Notes under the pieces: model-generated
Database searches by the model: none
What the model was told of the DNA's origin: nothing
Seen by the model: the letters and a program-made list of their open reading frames with translations, nothing else
Made by a program: the position numbers and the translations under genes
Shown here: positions 33,064-42,643 of the stretch, one piece after another
Position numbering within the stretch: the first letter of the stretch is position 1
How the letters are laid out: every line of letters starts with the position of its first letter
Assembly: GCA_944321955.1 (NCBI GenBank)
Contig: CALUNG010000010.1
Location: 1-64,000 of the forward strand
DNA from: an uncultured Alistipes sp.
GTDB lineage: Bacteria > Bacteroidota > Bacteroidia > Bacteroidales > Rikenellaceae
Length of the DNA stretch: 64,000 bases
Reading direction: 5' to 3'

Positions 33064-34161
33064 CTACATGGGCCACTGCCGGTATTCGTAGAGCTGGTTG
33101 CGCAGCCGCGGCGTAAATCCGGCTTCGCGGATGGCCTGCTGTATGCCTTCGGCGTCGAAGGTGTTGTGCGCACCGGCCGAGGCCACCACGTTCTCCTCGA
33201 TCATGATGGAGCCCATGTCGTTGGCACCGCTGTGAAGCGCGATCTGCGCCGTGGCCTTACCGACGGTGAGCCACGAGGCCTGAATGTTGCGTATGTTGCA
33301 CAGCAACAGCCGGCTGACGGCTATGATGCGGATGTATTCGAGCGGCGAGAATCGTGTGACGACTCCCTCCTGCTCGAGCTGTGTTCCCGTCGAACGGAAT
33401 ATCCACGGAATGAAGGCTATGAATCCGTAGTTGCCTTCGGGACACCGTGCCTGCAGGTCGCGTATGCGCAGCAGATGGTCGACGCGCTGGCGGGGTGTCT
33501 CTATGTGGCCGTACATCATCGTGGCCGATGTCGGCAGGTTCAGCAGATGCGCCTCGTGCATAACCTCGAGCCACTCATCCACTCCGGGCTTTGCCGGTGA
33601 GATGCGTTTGCGCACGTCGGGATCGAGAATTTCGGCGCCGGCGCCGGGCAGCGAGTCGAGACCTGCGGCCATGAGCCGCTGCAGCGTCTGCATGGTCGTC
33701 AGCGAACTGATGCGCGCAATATGCGCAACCTCGGGCGCGCCGAGTGCATGCAGCCGGAGTGTGGGGTAGCGCCGTTTCAGTTCGCGAAAGAGATTCTCGT
33801 AAAACTCAATGCCCAATTGCGGGTGAAGTCCTCCCTGTATCAGCAGCTGGTCGCCACCCAGACGCAACGTCTGGTCGATCTTCTCGCAATACTGTTCGAT
33901 GGTGGTTATGAATGCACGCTCCTTCTGGTGCGGCTTGCAGTGGAAGTTGCAGAACTTGCACCCAGAAATGCAGACGTTCGTTATGTTTACGTTGCGGTCG
34001 ATCTGCCACGTTACGACCGACGGGTCATCGACCGTCTGTCGGCGCAGACGGTCGGCCGTCTCGGCCAGTTCGGGCAGAGGCGCATCGTAAAGTGCATAAG
34101 CCTCGTCGCGGGTCAGCGGCTCGCGGTCGAGGCATTTTTCGTAGAGGTCGTGCAGTCTCAC
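33064..34161 (-). CDS. mqnC: Dehypoxanthine futalosine cyclase (radical SAM)
   Basis: A 365-residue radical SAM enzyme with the cluster motif CISGCKFC after NVNITNVC, and the downstream GGLHPQLGIEFYENLF, LPGAGAEIL and TSATMMYGHIETPRQRVDH blocks of the MqnC/MqnE/CofH group. NYGFIAFIPWIF and the ENVVASAGA end fit MqnC, which closes the ring of dehypoxanthine futalosine on the way to menaquinone. This implies the futalosine pathway rather than the MenFDHCEB route. The MqnE and CofH relatives are less likely. The start overlaps the rnr stop by four bases. Confidence 0.85.
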   Translation of the reverse strand: MRLHDLYEKCLDREPLTRDEAYALYDAPLPELAETADRLRRQTVDDPSVVTWQIDRNVNITNVCISGCKFCNFHCKPHQKERAFITTIEQYCEKIDQTLRLGGDQLLIQGGLHPQLGIEFYENLFRELKRRYPTLRLHALGAPEVAHIARISSLTTMQTLQRLMAAGLDSLPGAGAEILDPDVRKRISPAKPGVDEWLEVMHEAHLLNLPTSATMMYGHIETPRQRVDHLLRIRDLQARCPEGNYGFIAFIPWIFRSTGTQLEQEGVVTRFSPLEYIRIIAVSRLLLCNIRNIQASWLTVGKATAQIALHSGANDMGSIMIEENVVASAGAHNTFDAEGIQQAIREAGFTPRLRNQLYEYRQWPM

Positions 34162-36290
34162 TTTTCGTTCACAAGTTCGAAGTCGAGGGTGCGTCGGCGC
34201 AGGTCGGTGGCCTTTACGCGCACGCGCACCTTGTTACCCAACGTATATGTCTTGCCGTGCGATGTGCCGTAGACCTCGTAACGCTCCTCGTCGAAACGGT
34301 AGAAGTCGTCGTCGATGTCGCGCAGGTGCACCATGCCTTCGATGATCGAGTCGTCGAGTTCGACATAGATTCCCCACTCGCTGAGCCCCGAAATGTGTCC
34401 GTCGAAGACTTCGTGGCTGTGTTCCTGCATGTACTCCACCATCTTGTACTTGACGGAGGCACGTTCGGCCTCGGCGGCTATCACCTCACGTTCCGAGGCG
34501 TGCTCGCACTGCGCTTCGAGCGCTACCTTGTCCACCGAACCCTTGCCCTCGAGATAGCGGGCGAGCAGACGGTGAACCATCATGTCGGGGTAGCGGCGTA
34601 TGGGTGACGTGAAGTGCGTGTAGTAGGGGAATGCCAGTCCGTAGTGGCCGATGTTGTCGGTCGAGTACATGGCCTTGGCCATCGAACGTATGGCCAGCGT
34701 CGATACGGCATTCTCTTCGGGTTTGCCCTTGACCTTCGTCAGCAGCTTGTTCATCTCGCGGGCGATGGCTTTGCCCTTGTTGGCCTTGAAGATCAGCCCG
34801 AAGCGCAGAATGAACGTGCGGAACTTGTCGAGCTTTTCGGAGTCCGGTTTGTCGTGTATGCGGAATACCATCGTGCGCGGATGTCCGTTCTTGCCCTTGG
34901 CGCAGAACTGAGCCACGTGCTTGTTGGCCAGCAGCATGAACTCTTCGATAAGGTGGTTGGCCTCCTTCTGCTCCTTGAAGTAGATGCCCGTAGGTCTGCC
35001 GTCGGCATCGAGCGTGAATTTGGCTTCGCGGCGGTCGAAAAGCAACGCTCCGTTGTTTATGCGGGCTTCGCGCAGACCCTTGGCCAGGCGGTTGAGCGTT
35101 AGTATTTCGTCGGCAAGATCTCCCTTGCCCGTTTCGATTACCTCCTGCGCCTCGGCATAGGTGAAGCGACGGTCGGAGAGTATCACCGTACGGCCGAACC
35201 ACTCCTTGGTGATTTCGAGATTCTCCCTGATGTTGAATACGGCCGAGAAACAGAGCTTCTCCTCATGCGGCCGCAGTGAACAAAGTTCGTTTGAGAGACG
35301 TTCGGGCAGCATCGGCACCGTGCGGTCGACCAGATATACGGACGTACCGCGCTCCTGCGCCTCGTTGTCGAGAATCGATCCCGGGCGTACGTAGTGCGTT
35401 ACGTCTGCGATGTGTACGCCAACTTCCCACGTGTCGTCGCCCACACGGCGTATCGACAACGCATCGTCGAAGTCCTTCGCGTCGGCCGGGTCTATGGTGA
35501 ATGTCGGAACATCGCGCATGTCGCGTCGTTCGGCATAGTCCTTTTCGGTTATCTCGCCCGGGATGCGCTCGGCGGCACGCTCCACCTCCTCGTCGAACTT
35601 GTACGGCAGGTCGTATTCCGCAAGTATGGCGTGCATCTCGGTATCGTTGTTGCCTTCGTCGCCCAGAACCTCCACGAGCGTTCCCGTCGGCCACTTGTCG
35701 TCGGCAGCCCAATCCTCTACGCGTACCACGACCTTCTTGCCCGACTCGAGATCGGGATATTTGTGGCGCGAAAGGTAGATGTCCACCGGTATGCGGCGCG
35801 TGTCGGTGTGAACCAGAACCGTATTTTTGGATGTTACCTCAGTCGTACCTATGTATGTGCGGCTGCTGCGCCCGACGATGCGGATGATCTCGCCTTCGGG
35901 CGATCCCTTGCGCGAATGGCGCGTTACGATCAGTTCGACACGGTCGCCGTCGAGCGCATGGTTGGCATTGCGCGGATCGACGTATATGTCGCCGTCGAGA
36001 CCATCTACCGTTACGAATACTGCACCCGAGGCCGTCATCGACGCTACGCCCTCGTAGTGGGGCATGAGGTTGCGGCTCAGGTGATACTTGCGGTGGCTGA
36101 CGCAGATGGTCCCCTCTTCCGTCAAACGGTCGAGAATGGCCTTCGTCATCTCGCGTCCTGCAGCGTCGGCTCCTCCCGATGCGGCTGCCAGATGCCTGAG
36201 CGAAAAGCTCTTGTCGGGCATCTCGTTAAACATGCGTACGATGAACGATGCCCGTTCATCGAATGTTATCTTCTCTTTTTTCCTTCCCAT
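34158..36290 (-). CDS. rnr: Ribonuclease R
   Basis: A 710-residue 3'-5' exoribonuclease that degrades structured RNA. The order is an N-terminal helix-turn-helix-like region, cold-shock domains (VFVTVDGLDGDIYVDPRN), the RNB catalytic domain and a C-terminal S1 domain (FDGHISGLSEWGIYVELDD). The metal-binding acids are in TIDPADAKDFDDALS, and YTHFTSPIRRYPDMMVHRLL is diagnostic. The Lys-rich tail of E. coli RNase R is absent. It overlaps mqnC by four bases and the M20 gene by 35. Confidence 0.96.
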   Translation of the reverse strand: MGRKKEKITFDERASFIVRMFNEMPDKSFSLRHLAAASGGADAAGREMTKAILDRLTEEGTICVSHRKYHLSRNLMPHYEGVASMTASGAVFVTVDGLDGDIYVDPRNANHALDGDRVELIVTRHSRKGSPEGEIIRIVGRSSRTYIGTTEVTSKNTVLVHTDTRRIPVDIYLSRHKYPDLESGKKVVVRVEDWAADDKWPTGTLVEVLGDEGNNDTEMHAILAEYDLPYKFDEEVERAAERIPGEITEKDYAERRDMRDVPTFTIDPADAKDFDDALSIRRVGDDTWEVGVHIADVTHYVRPGSILDNEAQERGTSVYLVDRTVPMLPERLSNELCSLRPHEEKLCFSAVFNIRENLEITKEWFGRTVILSDRRFTYAEAQEVIETGKGDLADEILTLNRLAKGLREARINNGALLFDRREAKFTLDADGRPTGIYFKEQKEANHLIEEFMLLANKHVAQFCAKGKNGHPRTMVFRIHDKPDSEKLDKFRTFILRFGLIFKANKGKAIAREMNKLLTKVKGKPEENAVSTLAIRSMAKAMYSTDNIGHYGLAFPYYTHFTSPIRRYPDMMVHRLLARYLEGKGSVDKVALEAQCEHASEREVIAAEAERASVKYKMVEYMQEHSHEVFDGHISGLSEWGIYVELDDSIIEGMVHLRDIDDDFYRFDEERYEVYGTSHGKTYTLGNKVRVRVKATDLRRRTLDFELVNEK

Positions 36291-37383
36291 TTTCGAGTAT
36301 GGTTCTTGTCAATTTGTTCATGAATTCGATTCCGTATCCGATGGCCCTTTCGTCGGGATTGAACAGCGGAGTATGGGTGGCTCCGGTGCCTCCGGTCCCC
36401 AGACGGTAGAAGAGCGACGGATAGACGCTGCAGTAGAAGCCGAAATCCTCTGCCGTGGTGCGCAGCGGCAACTCGACCGTCCTGTAATTCCCGGCGGCCA
36501 GCGTACGTGCCGTCGCCGTCAGCTGCGGATTGTTCACCACGCACGGATATCCGCGGCGTATGTCCGCATCGATCGTAACGCCGTATTTAGTTCCCGTAGC
36601 GGCGGCGGCTTCGTGTATGTTTCGTTTGATTTGTTCGCGCAGGGATTCGTCGAACGTCCGCATCGTCCCCTGCATTGCGACCGTGTCGGGAATGACGTTG
36701 GTGGCTCCGTCGGCGATGAAGCGTCCTATGGAGACGACGCTGTCGGCCGAGTTCATGGCTGTCAACTGCAACGTCATGTCGGCGGCGGCCGTCACGGGAT
36801 CCTTTATCTGTTCACGCATGGCGGCATGTCCTCCCTTGCCGTGTACGGTGATATGCAGCTCGTCGTTCGAGGCCATGTACTTGCCGGCCCTGAATCCGAA
36901 CGTCCCCACCTCGAGCCGGGGCTCTACGTGTTCCCCGATCATGGCAATGACGTCGTACCCCTCGAACGGCTTCTCTGCCAGCACGAGCGACGCTCCGCCC
37001 GGAACGCACTCCTCGCCCGGCTGGAACAGCCCGAATACGGTGCCGTCGAAACCGCCCTCCTCCTTCAGCCGTTTCAGCACTCCGAACAGTACGGCGGCAT
37101 GCACGTCGTGTCCGCATGCGTGCATCACTCCCTCGTTACGGGAGCGCCATGTCACATCGACGGCCTCGTGTATGGGCAGGGCGTCGATGTCGGCGCGAAG
37201 CACTACGGCCCGGCGCGTGTCGCCACCACCCACGATGCGTGCGAGCACACCCGTACGGGCTATGCTTCGATGCTCGATGCCCAGCGCCGTAAGTTGCTCG
37301 GCGATGAAGCGTGCGGTCTGCTCCTCCCCGAACGATAGTTCGGGGTAAGCGTGCAAGTGACGGCGAAATTCGACAGGTGTCAT
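36256..37383 (-). CDS. M20 family metallo-hydrolase (amidohydrolase)
   Basis: The product is 375 residues when started at MTPVEFRRHLHAYPELS; the longer frame upstream runs into the next gene. It is a cytosolic zinc amidohydrolase of the hippurate/N-acyl-amino-acid type: ADIDALPIHE, HACGHDVHAAVLFG, FQPGEECVPGGA and the dimerisation block GKGGHAAMREQIKDPV are all in place, with the late TTAEDFGFY Glu/Asp. The substrate may be an N-acetylated amino acid or a peptidoglycan-derived compound. It overlaps rnr by 35 bases, so the two are probably co-transcribed. Confidence 0.88.
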   Translation of the reverse strand: MTPVEFRRHLHAYPELSFGEEQTARFIAEQLTALGIEHRSIARTGVLARIVGGGDTRRAVVLRADIDALPIHEAVDVTWRSRNEGVMHACGHDVHAAVLFGVLKRLKEEGGFDGTVFGLFQPGEECVPGGASLVLAEKPFEGYDVIAMIGEHVEPRLEVGTFGFRAGKYMASNDELHITVHGKGGHAAMREQIKDPVTAAADMTLQLTAMNSADSVVSIGRFIADGATNVIPDTVAMQGTMRTFDESLREQIKRNIHEAAAATGTKYGVTIDADIRRGYPCVVNNPQLTATARTLAAGNYRTVELPLRTTAEDFGFYCSVYPSLFYRLGTGGTGATHTPLFNPDERAIGYGIEFMNKLTRTILENGKEKREDNIR

Positions 37384-37385
37384 AA

Positions 37386-38195
37386 CTATCCGTTTATTCG
37401 TTTCTTTTGCCTGCGCGGGGCATATTTTTTTGCCATTCGGCCGAGTGCGGCAATGTATTCGGGAGTGGTGCCGCAACAGCCTCCGATAATGTCGACGAGC
37501 CCCCGTTTGAGGTATTGCTCCACGCAGGCGGCAAAAGCCTCGGACTCTACGGGGTATTTCCCTGTATTGTCGGGCATGCCGGCGCCGGGGTATGCCACGA
37601 TACGCAGATCCGATATTGCGTCGAGCTCCGCGAGTGGCTTCATGAGCGATTCGGGCCCGTACGAGCAGTTGAACCCTGCAGCGAACGGCTTGAACTCCGC
37701 CACTGCCGTGTAGAAGTCGGCGACGCTCTCGCCCGATGGCAGCCTTCCTTCACGCGTCAACGTGGCCGAGACGATCACTGGAACGGAGATGCCGCGCCGT
37801 GCCGTTGCCTCCTTCAATGCCTCAAGGCTTGCTACCAGAGGCTCTACTGCAGTTGCCGTTTCGAAAACAATGCCGTCTATGCCGCCGTCGAGCAGGCCCT
37901 CGACATGTTCCACCACATTATCCTCGGACGGATATACGGCTCCGAAAGCGAATCTCGGCTTGAGCGGATCTATCCCGGTATGTCTTTGCGCCGCTTCGCG
38001 GGCCGTGCATGCGGCCGCAAGGGCTGATGCGTGATCCGAAGCCGCAATGTCGGTCTCGATGATGTCGGCGCCGGCCCGAAGGTATGCTTCGTGGATCTCT
38101 CGCGGCGTGAAACCTTGCATGAGCATGGTGCCGAAACCTCCGTCGAGCAGGAGCACCCGCTCGTCGGCGACATCGTATATCGACCTGCGGTTCAC
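37386..38195 (-). CDS. Homocysteine S-methyltransferase domain protein
   Basis: A 269-residue stand-alone Hcy-binding barrel. No ATG lies in a fitting place. A GTG at 38195 overlaps the stop of the preceding gene (GTGA) and precedes LLLDGGFGTMLMQ, so it is the likely start. The zinc ligands are in GFNCSYGP and GGCCGTTPEYI. The protein would transfer a methyl group to homocysteine from a donor such as S-methylmethionine, or work with separate cobalamin/folate modules like a split MetH. Those modules are not in the window. It ends three bases before the M20 gene. Confidence 0.82.
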   Translation of the reverse strand: MNRRSIYDVADERVLLLDGGFGTMLMQGFTPREIHEAYLRAGADIIETDIAASDHASALAAACTAREAAQRHTGIDPLKPRFAFGAVYPSEDNVVEHVEGLLDGGIDGIVFETATAVEPLVASLEALKEATARRGISVPVIVSATLTREGRLPSGESVADFYTAVAEFKPFAAGFNCSYGPESLMKPLAELDAISDLRIVAYPGAGMPDNTGKYPVESEAFAACVEQYLKRGLVDIIGGCCGTTPEYIAALGRMAKKYAPRRQKKRING

Positions 38196-38983
38196 TGCTC
38201 GACAAGTTCTATCTCGAAGAGTTTGCTCCAGTTCTTGCCCGTGACGAAGATGCGCTTGCCCGCCTCGTCGTAGGCTATGCCGTTCAACACGTCGGTTTCG
38301 GGACCGATCTCGCTTTCGGGCAGAATGCCCGTAAGATCGACCACGCCCTCGACCTGACCGCTTTCGGGATCGATTATCACTATCTGGTCGGTGGTGTAGA
38401 CGTTGGCCCATATCTTGCCGTCGATCCATTCGAGCTCGTTGAGGTAGTTGACCGGTTCGCCGCGGAAGGTTACGGTCAGCGTACCCTTGCGTTTGAATGT
38501 CTCGGGATCGATGCGGTAGATGTTCTCCGAACCGTTGGACATGTAGAGCCATTCGCCGTCAGTCGTCAGGCCCCAGCCCTCGCCCGTGTATCGCATGTCG
38601 CGCAACTTGTTGCCGGATGCGCTGTCGTAGACGTGAACCACGTTGTTGGTCCACGTAAGCTGGTATATCCTGCCGTTCAGCAGCGTGATGCCCTCGCCGA
38701 ATTCGGCGTACGGCAGTTCCGCCACGACGGTCGCCTTGCCCGTGTCGAGATCGATACGCTGCAGACGCGACTCGCCGTGCTGGCCTGTGCCCTCCCACAT
38801 CGTGCCGTCGACATACTGCAGTCCCTGCGTATAGCTGGTGGTGAGATGCGGGTGCGTGGCCTTGACCCTGTATGAGTACATGCGCGGTTCGATTGTCTGT
38901 ACGGTCTGCCCCGAAGTGTTGCTGCGCCCGGTGCAGCCAATGCACGAAGCCACAAGTAAAAGTATCGTCGTAAAACTTCTCAT
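38192..38983 (-). CDS. Glutaminyl-peptide cyclotransferase, lipoprotein
   Basis: A 263-residue plant-type beta-propeller glutaminyl cyclotransferase, which makes N-terminal pyroglutamate. It has a lipoprotein signal (MRSFTTILLLVASCIGC) and family blocks TSYTQGLQYVDGTMWEGTGQHGES, given here as two parts around residues 49-72, then LNELEWIDGKIWANVYTTDQI and LNGIAYDEAGKRIFVTGKNW. It probably acts in the periplasm on exported proteins, where many Bacteroidetes proteins begin with Gln after signal cleavage. It heads a five-gene minus-strand run (to mqnC). Confidence 0.9.
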   Translation of the reverse strand: MRSFTTILLLVASCIGCTGRSNTSGQTVQTIEPRMYSYRVKATHPHLTTSYTQGLQYVDGTMWEGTGQHGESRLQRIDLDTGKATVVAELPYAEFGEGITLLNGRIYQLTWTNNVVHVYDSASGNKLRDMRYTGEGWGLTTDGEWLYMSNGSENIYRIDPETFKRKGTLTVTFRGEPVNYLNELEWIDGKIWANVYTTDQIVIIDPESGQVEGVVDLTGILPESEIGPETDVLNGIAYDEAGKRIFVTGKNWSKLFEIELVEQ

Positions 38984-38992
38984 ATCTTCCTA

Positions 38993-39000
38993 CAAAGGTA
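38993..39000 (-). promoter_or_regulatory. -7 element of the cyclotransferase operon
   Basis: TACCTTTG on the minus strand ends nine bases before the ATG at 38983. No matching -33 TTTG is seen. Confidence 0.45.
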
Positions 39001-39017
39001 ACATTATAATTCGTTAT

Positions 39018-39050
39018 ATTTGTAATATGCGAATTAAATTTCTATCTTTG
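39018..39050 (+). promoter_or_regulatory. Promoter of trigger factor
   Basis: A -33 ATTTG (39018-39022) and a perfect -7 TATCTTTG (39043-39050) separated by 20 bases. The leader is about 35 bases. Confidence 0.75.
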
Positions 39051-39091
39051 CGCACCCGTATGGAGAGTAAATAAAGGACAAATATACAGTT

Positions 39092-40417
39092 ATGAAAATC
39101 GTTAGAGAACAGAAAGACCAGCACGCGTCGCTGATAAGGGTGACCGTCGACGAAAAGGACTACGGCGAGGCCGTCGAGAAGACGCTCCGCGATTACAAGC
39201 GCAAGGCCAATATCCCCGGTTTCCGCCCGGGTATGGTTCCGATGAGTATCATCAAAAAGATGTACGGCAAGGGCGTAGTTGCCGAGCAGTCGTACCGTCT
39301 GGCTTCGAATTCGGCATTCGACTACCTCCAGAAGGAGAAGATCGACTATGTGGGCGATGTCATTCCGGCCGAGGAGCAGGGCGATTTCGATTTCGACAAC
39401 AATACCGAATTCGAGTTCGTCTTCGAGATCGGCGAGGCTCCCGAGGTCAAGCTCGATCTTTCGCAGAAGGACGAGGTCGTTTACAACCGCATCAAGGTCG
39501 ACAAGAAGATGCACGACGACTATCTGAGCAACTACCTGCGCCGCTTCGGCCGTCTGGTCGACGTGGACGAGGTTGCGTCGGACGAGGCTCTGACCGTTAC
39601 GCTCGACAACGGCGACCTGAAGGTTGAGGATGCGTACCTGGGTCTGATCTCGATGAGCGACGAGGAGCGCAAGCCCTTCATAGGCAAGAAGGTAGGATAC
39701 AAGACCACGATCAACATAAACGAGCTCTACAAGAATCCTTCGCAGCGTGCGTCGATTCTGCATGTCAAGGAGGCCGAGCTGGCCGATCTCAATCCCGAGT
39801 TCTCGCTCGAGATCACCAAGATCCGCCGTTTCGCCAATCCCGAACTCAACGAGGAGTTCTTCAAGGAGGCGTTCCCCGCAGGCAACGTGAAGAACGAGGA
39901 GGAGCTCAATAAGTTCATCGACGAAGAGATCAACCGCGAGCTTTCGCGCGAGAGCGATTACCTCTTCACACTCCAGTTGCGCAACTACCTTCTGGACAAG
40001 GCCAAGCTCGAGATGCCGGTCGAGTTCCTCAAGCGCTGGCTCTATGTCATCAACGAGGGCAAGTTCACCAAGGAGGATATCGAGAAGGATTTCGACTCGT
40101 TCGTGAAGATGTTCTCGTGGAACTATCTGCAGAAGTATTTCATTCAGAAGGACGGGCTGAAGGTATCGGCAGAGGAGGCTTCGGCCGAGGCCAAGCAGTT
40201 TGCTGCCGCTCAGTTCGCACAATACGGCATGCCGTCGGCTCCCGAGGAGATGATCGACAACTTCGCAAAGCAGATCCTCGACAACAAGGAGCAGTCGCAG
40301 AAGATCTACGAGAAGCTCTACGAGCAGAAGGTGGTCGAGGACGTGAAGTCGAAGATCAAGGTTACGGAGAAGTTCGTTTCGGCCGAGGATTTCGCCAAAC
40401 TGGCCAAGGAGATTTAG
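39092..40417 (+). CDS. tig: Trigger factor
   Basis: A 441-residue ribosome-bound chaperone that meets nascent chains at the tunnel exit. The N-terminal ribosome-binding loop is present as GFRPGMVPMSIIKKMYG (the usual G-F-R-x-G-x-x-P). The middle PPIase-like domain is divergent, and the C-terminal helical arms are long and charged. It heads tig-clpP-clpX, a conserved order. The 121-base gap to clpP contains a 7-bp ACTCTGC/GCAGAGT inverted repeat but no clear promoter. Confidence 0.93.
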   Translation: MKIVREQKDQHASLIRVTVDEKDYGEAVEKTLRDYKRKANIPGFRPGMVPMSIIKKMYGKGVVAEQSYRLASNSAFDYLQKEKIDYVGDVIPAEEQGDFDFDNNTEFEFVFEIGEAPEVKLDLSQKDEVVYNRIKVDKKMHDDYLSNYLRRFGRLVDVDEVASDEALTVTLDNGDLKVEDAYLGLISMSDEERKPFIGKKVGYKTTININELYKNPSQRASILHVKEAELADLNPEFSLEITKIRRFANPELNEEFFKEAFPAGNVKNEEELNKFIDEEINRELSRESDYLFTLQLRNYLLDKAKLEMPVEFLKRWLYVINEGKFTKEDIEKDFDSFVKMFSWNYLQKYFIQKDGLKVSAEEASAEAKQFAAAQFAQYGMPSAPEEMIDNFAKQILDNKEQSQKIYEKLYEQKVVEDVKSKIKVTEKFVSAEDFAKLAKEI

Positions 40418-40538
40418 TCCTTTCCGTATCATAAAACTGTTTTCGGACTCTGCGGGTTTGGTTTTTGCAACCGGACTGCAGAGTTCGTTGCGTTGATTGA
40501 AACGCTTCGTGTCGTTTAACGCTAAAAATTATTGAGAC

Positions 40539-41207
40539 ATGTCTGAATTTGAAAAGTTTGCCAAGGGATTCCGCGGCTTGGGCAGCATGACGCTGCACGA
40601 TTATGTTTCGACGCAGGCTGCCTACGTGTCGCCTACGATCATCGAGGAGCGCCAGCTGAATATCGCCACGATGGATGTCTTCTCGCGTCTGATGATGGAC
40701 CGCATCATATTTCTGGGTGCACCCATCAACGACGATGTGGCCAACATCATACAGGCCCAACTGCTATTTCTCGAGTCTTCGGATCCGGACAAGGATATTC
40801 AGATATATGTCAATTCGCCCGGCGGATCCGTGTCGGCGGGACTGGGCATATACGATACCATGCAGCTGATAAACTGCGACGTGGCAACCATCTGTACCGG
40901 CATGGCCGCATCGATGGGAGCCGTGTTGCTGGCTGCCGGAGCCAAAGGCAAGCGATCGGCGCTGCCGCATTCGCGCGTGATGATACACCAGCCGCTGGGC
41001 GGGGCTCAGGGACAGGCTTCGGATATCGAGATCACGGCCCGCGAGATCATGCGCACCAAACGCGAGCTCTACGACATATTGGCATACCATACGGGCGTGT
41101 CGGTCAAGAAGATCGAGCGTGATGCCGACCGCGATTACTGGCTGTCGGCCGAGGAGGCCAAAAAGTACGGCCTCATAGATGATGTATTATCCAAACGGCA
41201 GAAATAA
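40539..41207 (+). CDS. clpP: ATP-dependent Clp protease proteolytic subunit
   Basis: A 222-residue serine protease that assembles into a double seven-membered ring. The catalytic triad is visible: Ser126 in [14 protein letters not shown], His150 in [11 protein letters not shown], and the Asp in the [15 protein letters not shown] region. [18 protein letters not shown] is the other landmark. It overlaps the clpX start by one base (TAATG). ClpX here, and ClpC at 53899-56343, are its likely unfoldase partners. Confidence 0.97.
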   Translation: MSEFEKFAKGFRGLGSMTLHDYVSTQAAYVSPTIIEERQLNIATMDVFSRLMMDRIIFLGAPINDDVANIIQAQLLFLESSDPDKDIQIYVNSPGGSVSAGLGIYDTMQLINCDVATICTGMAASMGAVLLAAGAKGKRSALPHSRVMIHQPLGGAQGQASDIEITAREIMRTKRELYDILAYHTGVSVKKIERDADRDYWLSAEEAKKYGLIDDVLSKRQK

Positions 41208-42514
41208 TGGCTGAAAACAAGAACAACAAAGGCAACAGAAGCAAACAGGAGAACGATTGCTGTGATTTCTGCGGAGCAAGACGCAGCGATGTGGAGCTGC
41301 TGCTGACAAGCGGCGACCATCGCGTCAACATATGCAACAACTGCATAGCCGAAGCATACCGCATGCTGGTTATGGGCGGCGTGATCCGGGATGGCCGGCA
41401 GGAGCGCGGAGGCGCTTACGTGGACAAGGCGCCGCGCAGCATGGAGGACCTGCTGAAACCGGTGCAGATTAAGGAGTTTCTCGATCAGTATGTCATAGGT
41501 CAGGATGTGGCCAAACGTTACATATCGGTGGCCGTGTACAACCACTACAAGCGACTGATATGCAGTACGCACAAGGACGAGAACGAGGTGGAGATCGACA
41601 AGTCGAACATTCTGCTGGTCGGACCTACTGGAACGGGCAAGACGCTTATTGCCAAGACCATTGCGCGACTGCTCAACGTGCCGTTCACGATAGTCGACGC
41701 GACGGTATTGACCGAGGCCGGTTACGTCGGCGAGGATGTCGAGAGCATACTGACACGTCTGTTGCAGGTTGCCGACTACAATGTTGAGGCGGCCGAGCGT
41801 GGCATCGTCTTCATCGACGAAATAGACAAGATCGCCCGCAAGAGCGACAATCCGAGCATCACGCGCGACGTGTCGGGCGAGGGCGTGCAGCAGGCTCTGC
41901 TCAAACTGCTCGAGGGTACGGTCGTGAACGTGCCGCCCAAGGGAGGCCGCAAGCACCCCGATCAGGACTTCATACACGTAAACACCAAGAATATCCTCTT
42001 CATCTGCGGCGGAGCGTTCGACGGTATCGAGAAGAAGATAGCACAGCGTCTCAATACCAGAGCTTTGGGTTATGGCCGTACACAGGCGTCCGGCAGTGTC
42101 GACCGCGGAAACCTGATGCAGTACATCATGCCTCAGGACGTCAAGTCGTACGGACTCATTCCGGAACTTGTCGGCCGCTTGCCGGTGCTGACATACATGG
42201 AGCCGCTGTCGAGACAGGCTCTGCGATCGATACTTACGGAACCCAGGAACGCCATCATAAAACAGTACGAACGTCTGTTCGAGATGGACGGCGTGAAGCT
42301 GTCGTTCGACGAGGAGGCTCTCGACTATATCGTCGACAAGGCCATCGAGTTCAAGCTGGGAGCCCGCGGTCTGCGATCGATCTGCGAGGCTGTGATGATG
42401 GATACGATGTTCGAGATACCGTCGTCGGGTGAACGTCGGTTCGTGGTTACGCTCGACTATGCAAAGCGCAAGATCGAGAAGACCAATTTTGCGGCATTGC
42501 GTCGGGTCGGTTGA
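41207..42514 (+). CDS. clpX: ClpX unfoldase
   Basis: A 435-residue AAA+ unfoldase that recognises tagged substrates and threads them into ClpP. The N-terminal zinc-binding domain has Cys19-x2-Cys22 and Cys43-x2-Cys46. The ATPase has [20 protein letters not shown] and the pore-2/RKH-like ERGIVFIDE neighbourhood. The ClpP-docking tripeptide, IGF in E. coli, reads LGY at 287-289 (RALGYGRTQ). It is translationally coupled to clpP. Confidence 0.97.
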   Translation: MAENKNNKGNRSKQENDCCDFCGARRSDVELLLTSGDHRVNICNNCIAEAYRMLVMGGVIRDGRQERGGAYVDKAPRSMEDLLKPVQIKEFLDQYVIGQDVAKRYISVAVYNHYKRLICSTHKDENEVEIDKSNILLVGPTGTGKTLIAKTIARLLNVPFTIVDATVLTEAGYVGEDVESILTRLLQVADYNVEAAERGIVFIDEIDKIARKSDNPSITRDVSGEGVQQALLKLLEGTVVNVPPKGGRKHPDQDFIHVNTKNILFICGGAFDGIEKKIAQRLNTRALGYGRTQASGSVDRGNLMQYIMPQDVKSYGLIPELVGRLPVLTYMEPLSRQALRSILTEPRNAIIKQYERLFEMDGVKLSFDEEALDYIVDKAIEFKLGARGLRSICEAVMMDTMFEIPSSGERRFVVTLDYAKRKIEKTNFAALRRVG

Positions 42515-42575
42515 GAAGTTGAGTCTGGTGCTGCGGCCGATTTGGCTGCATTGGGTCTGAAAAGTTGTTTTTCCG

Positions 42576-42607
42576 TTTGTCTTTGCACTCGACTTTGCTT
42601 ATATTTG
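42576..42607 (+). promoter_or_regulatory. Promoter of transketolase
   Basis: A -33 TTTG (42576-42579) and a -7 TATATTTG (42600-42607) separated by 20 bases. The start codon is at 42644. Confidence 0.7.
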
Positions 42608-42643
42608 TATTGTAATTCCATTTGGGAATAATTAGATAATCTT

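Noticed and set aside
39014..40432. Long minus-strand frame opposite trigger factor (Leu-rich)
   Set aside because: Leu/Glu/Val-rich mirror of the Glu/Lys-rich tig gene; no promoter or family.
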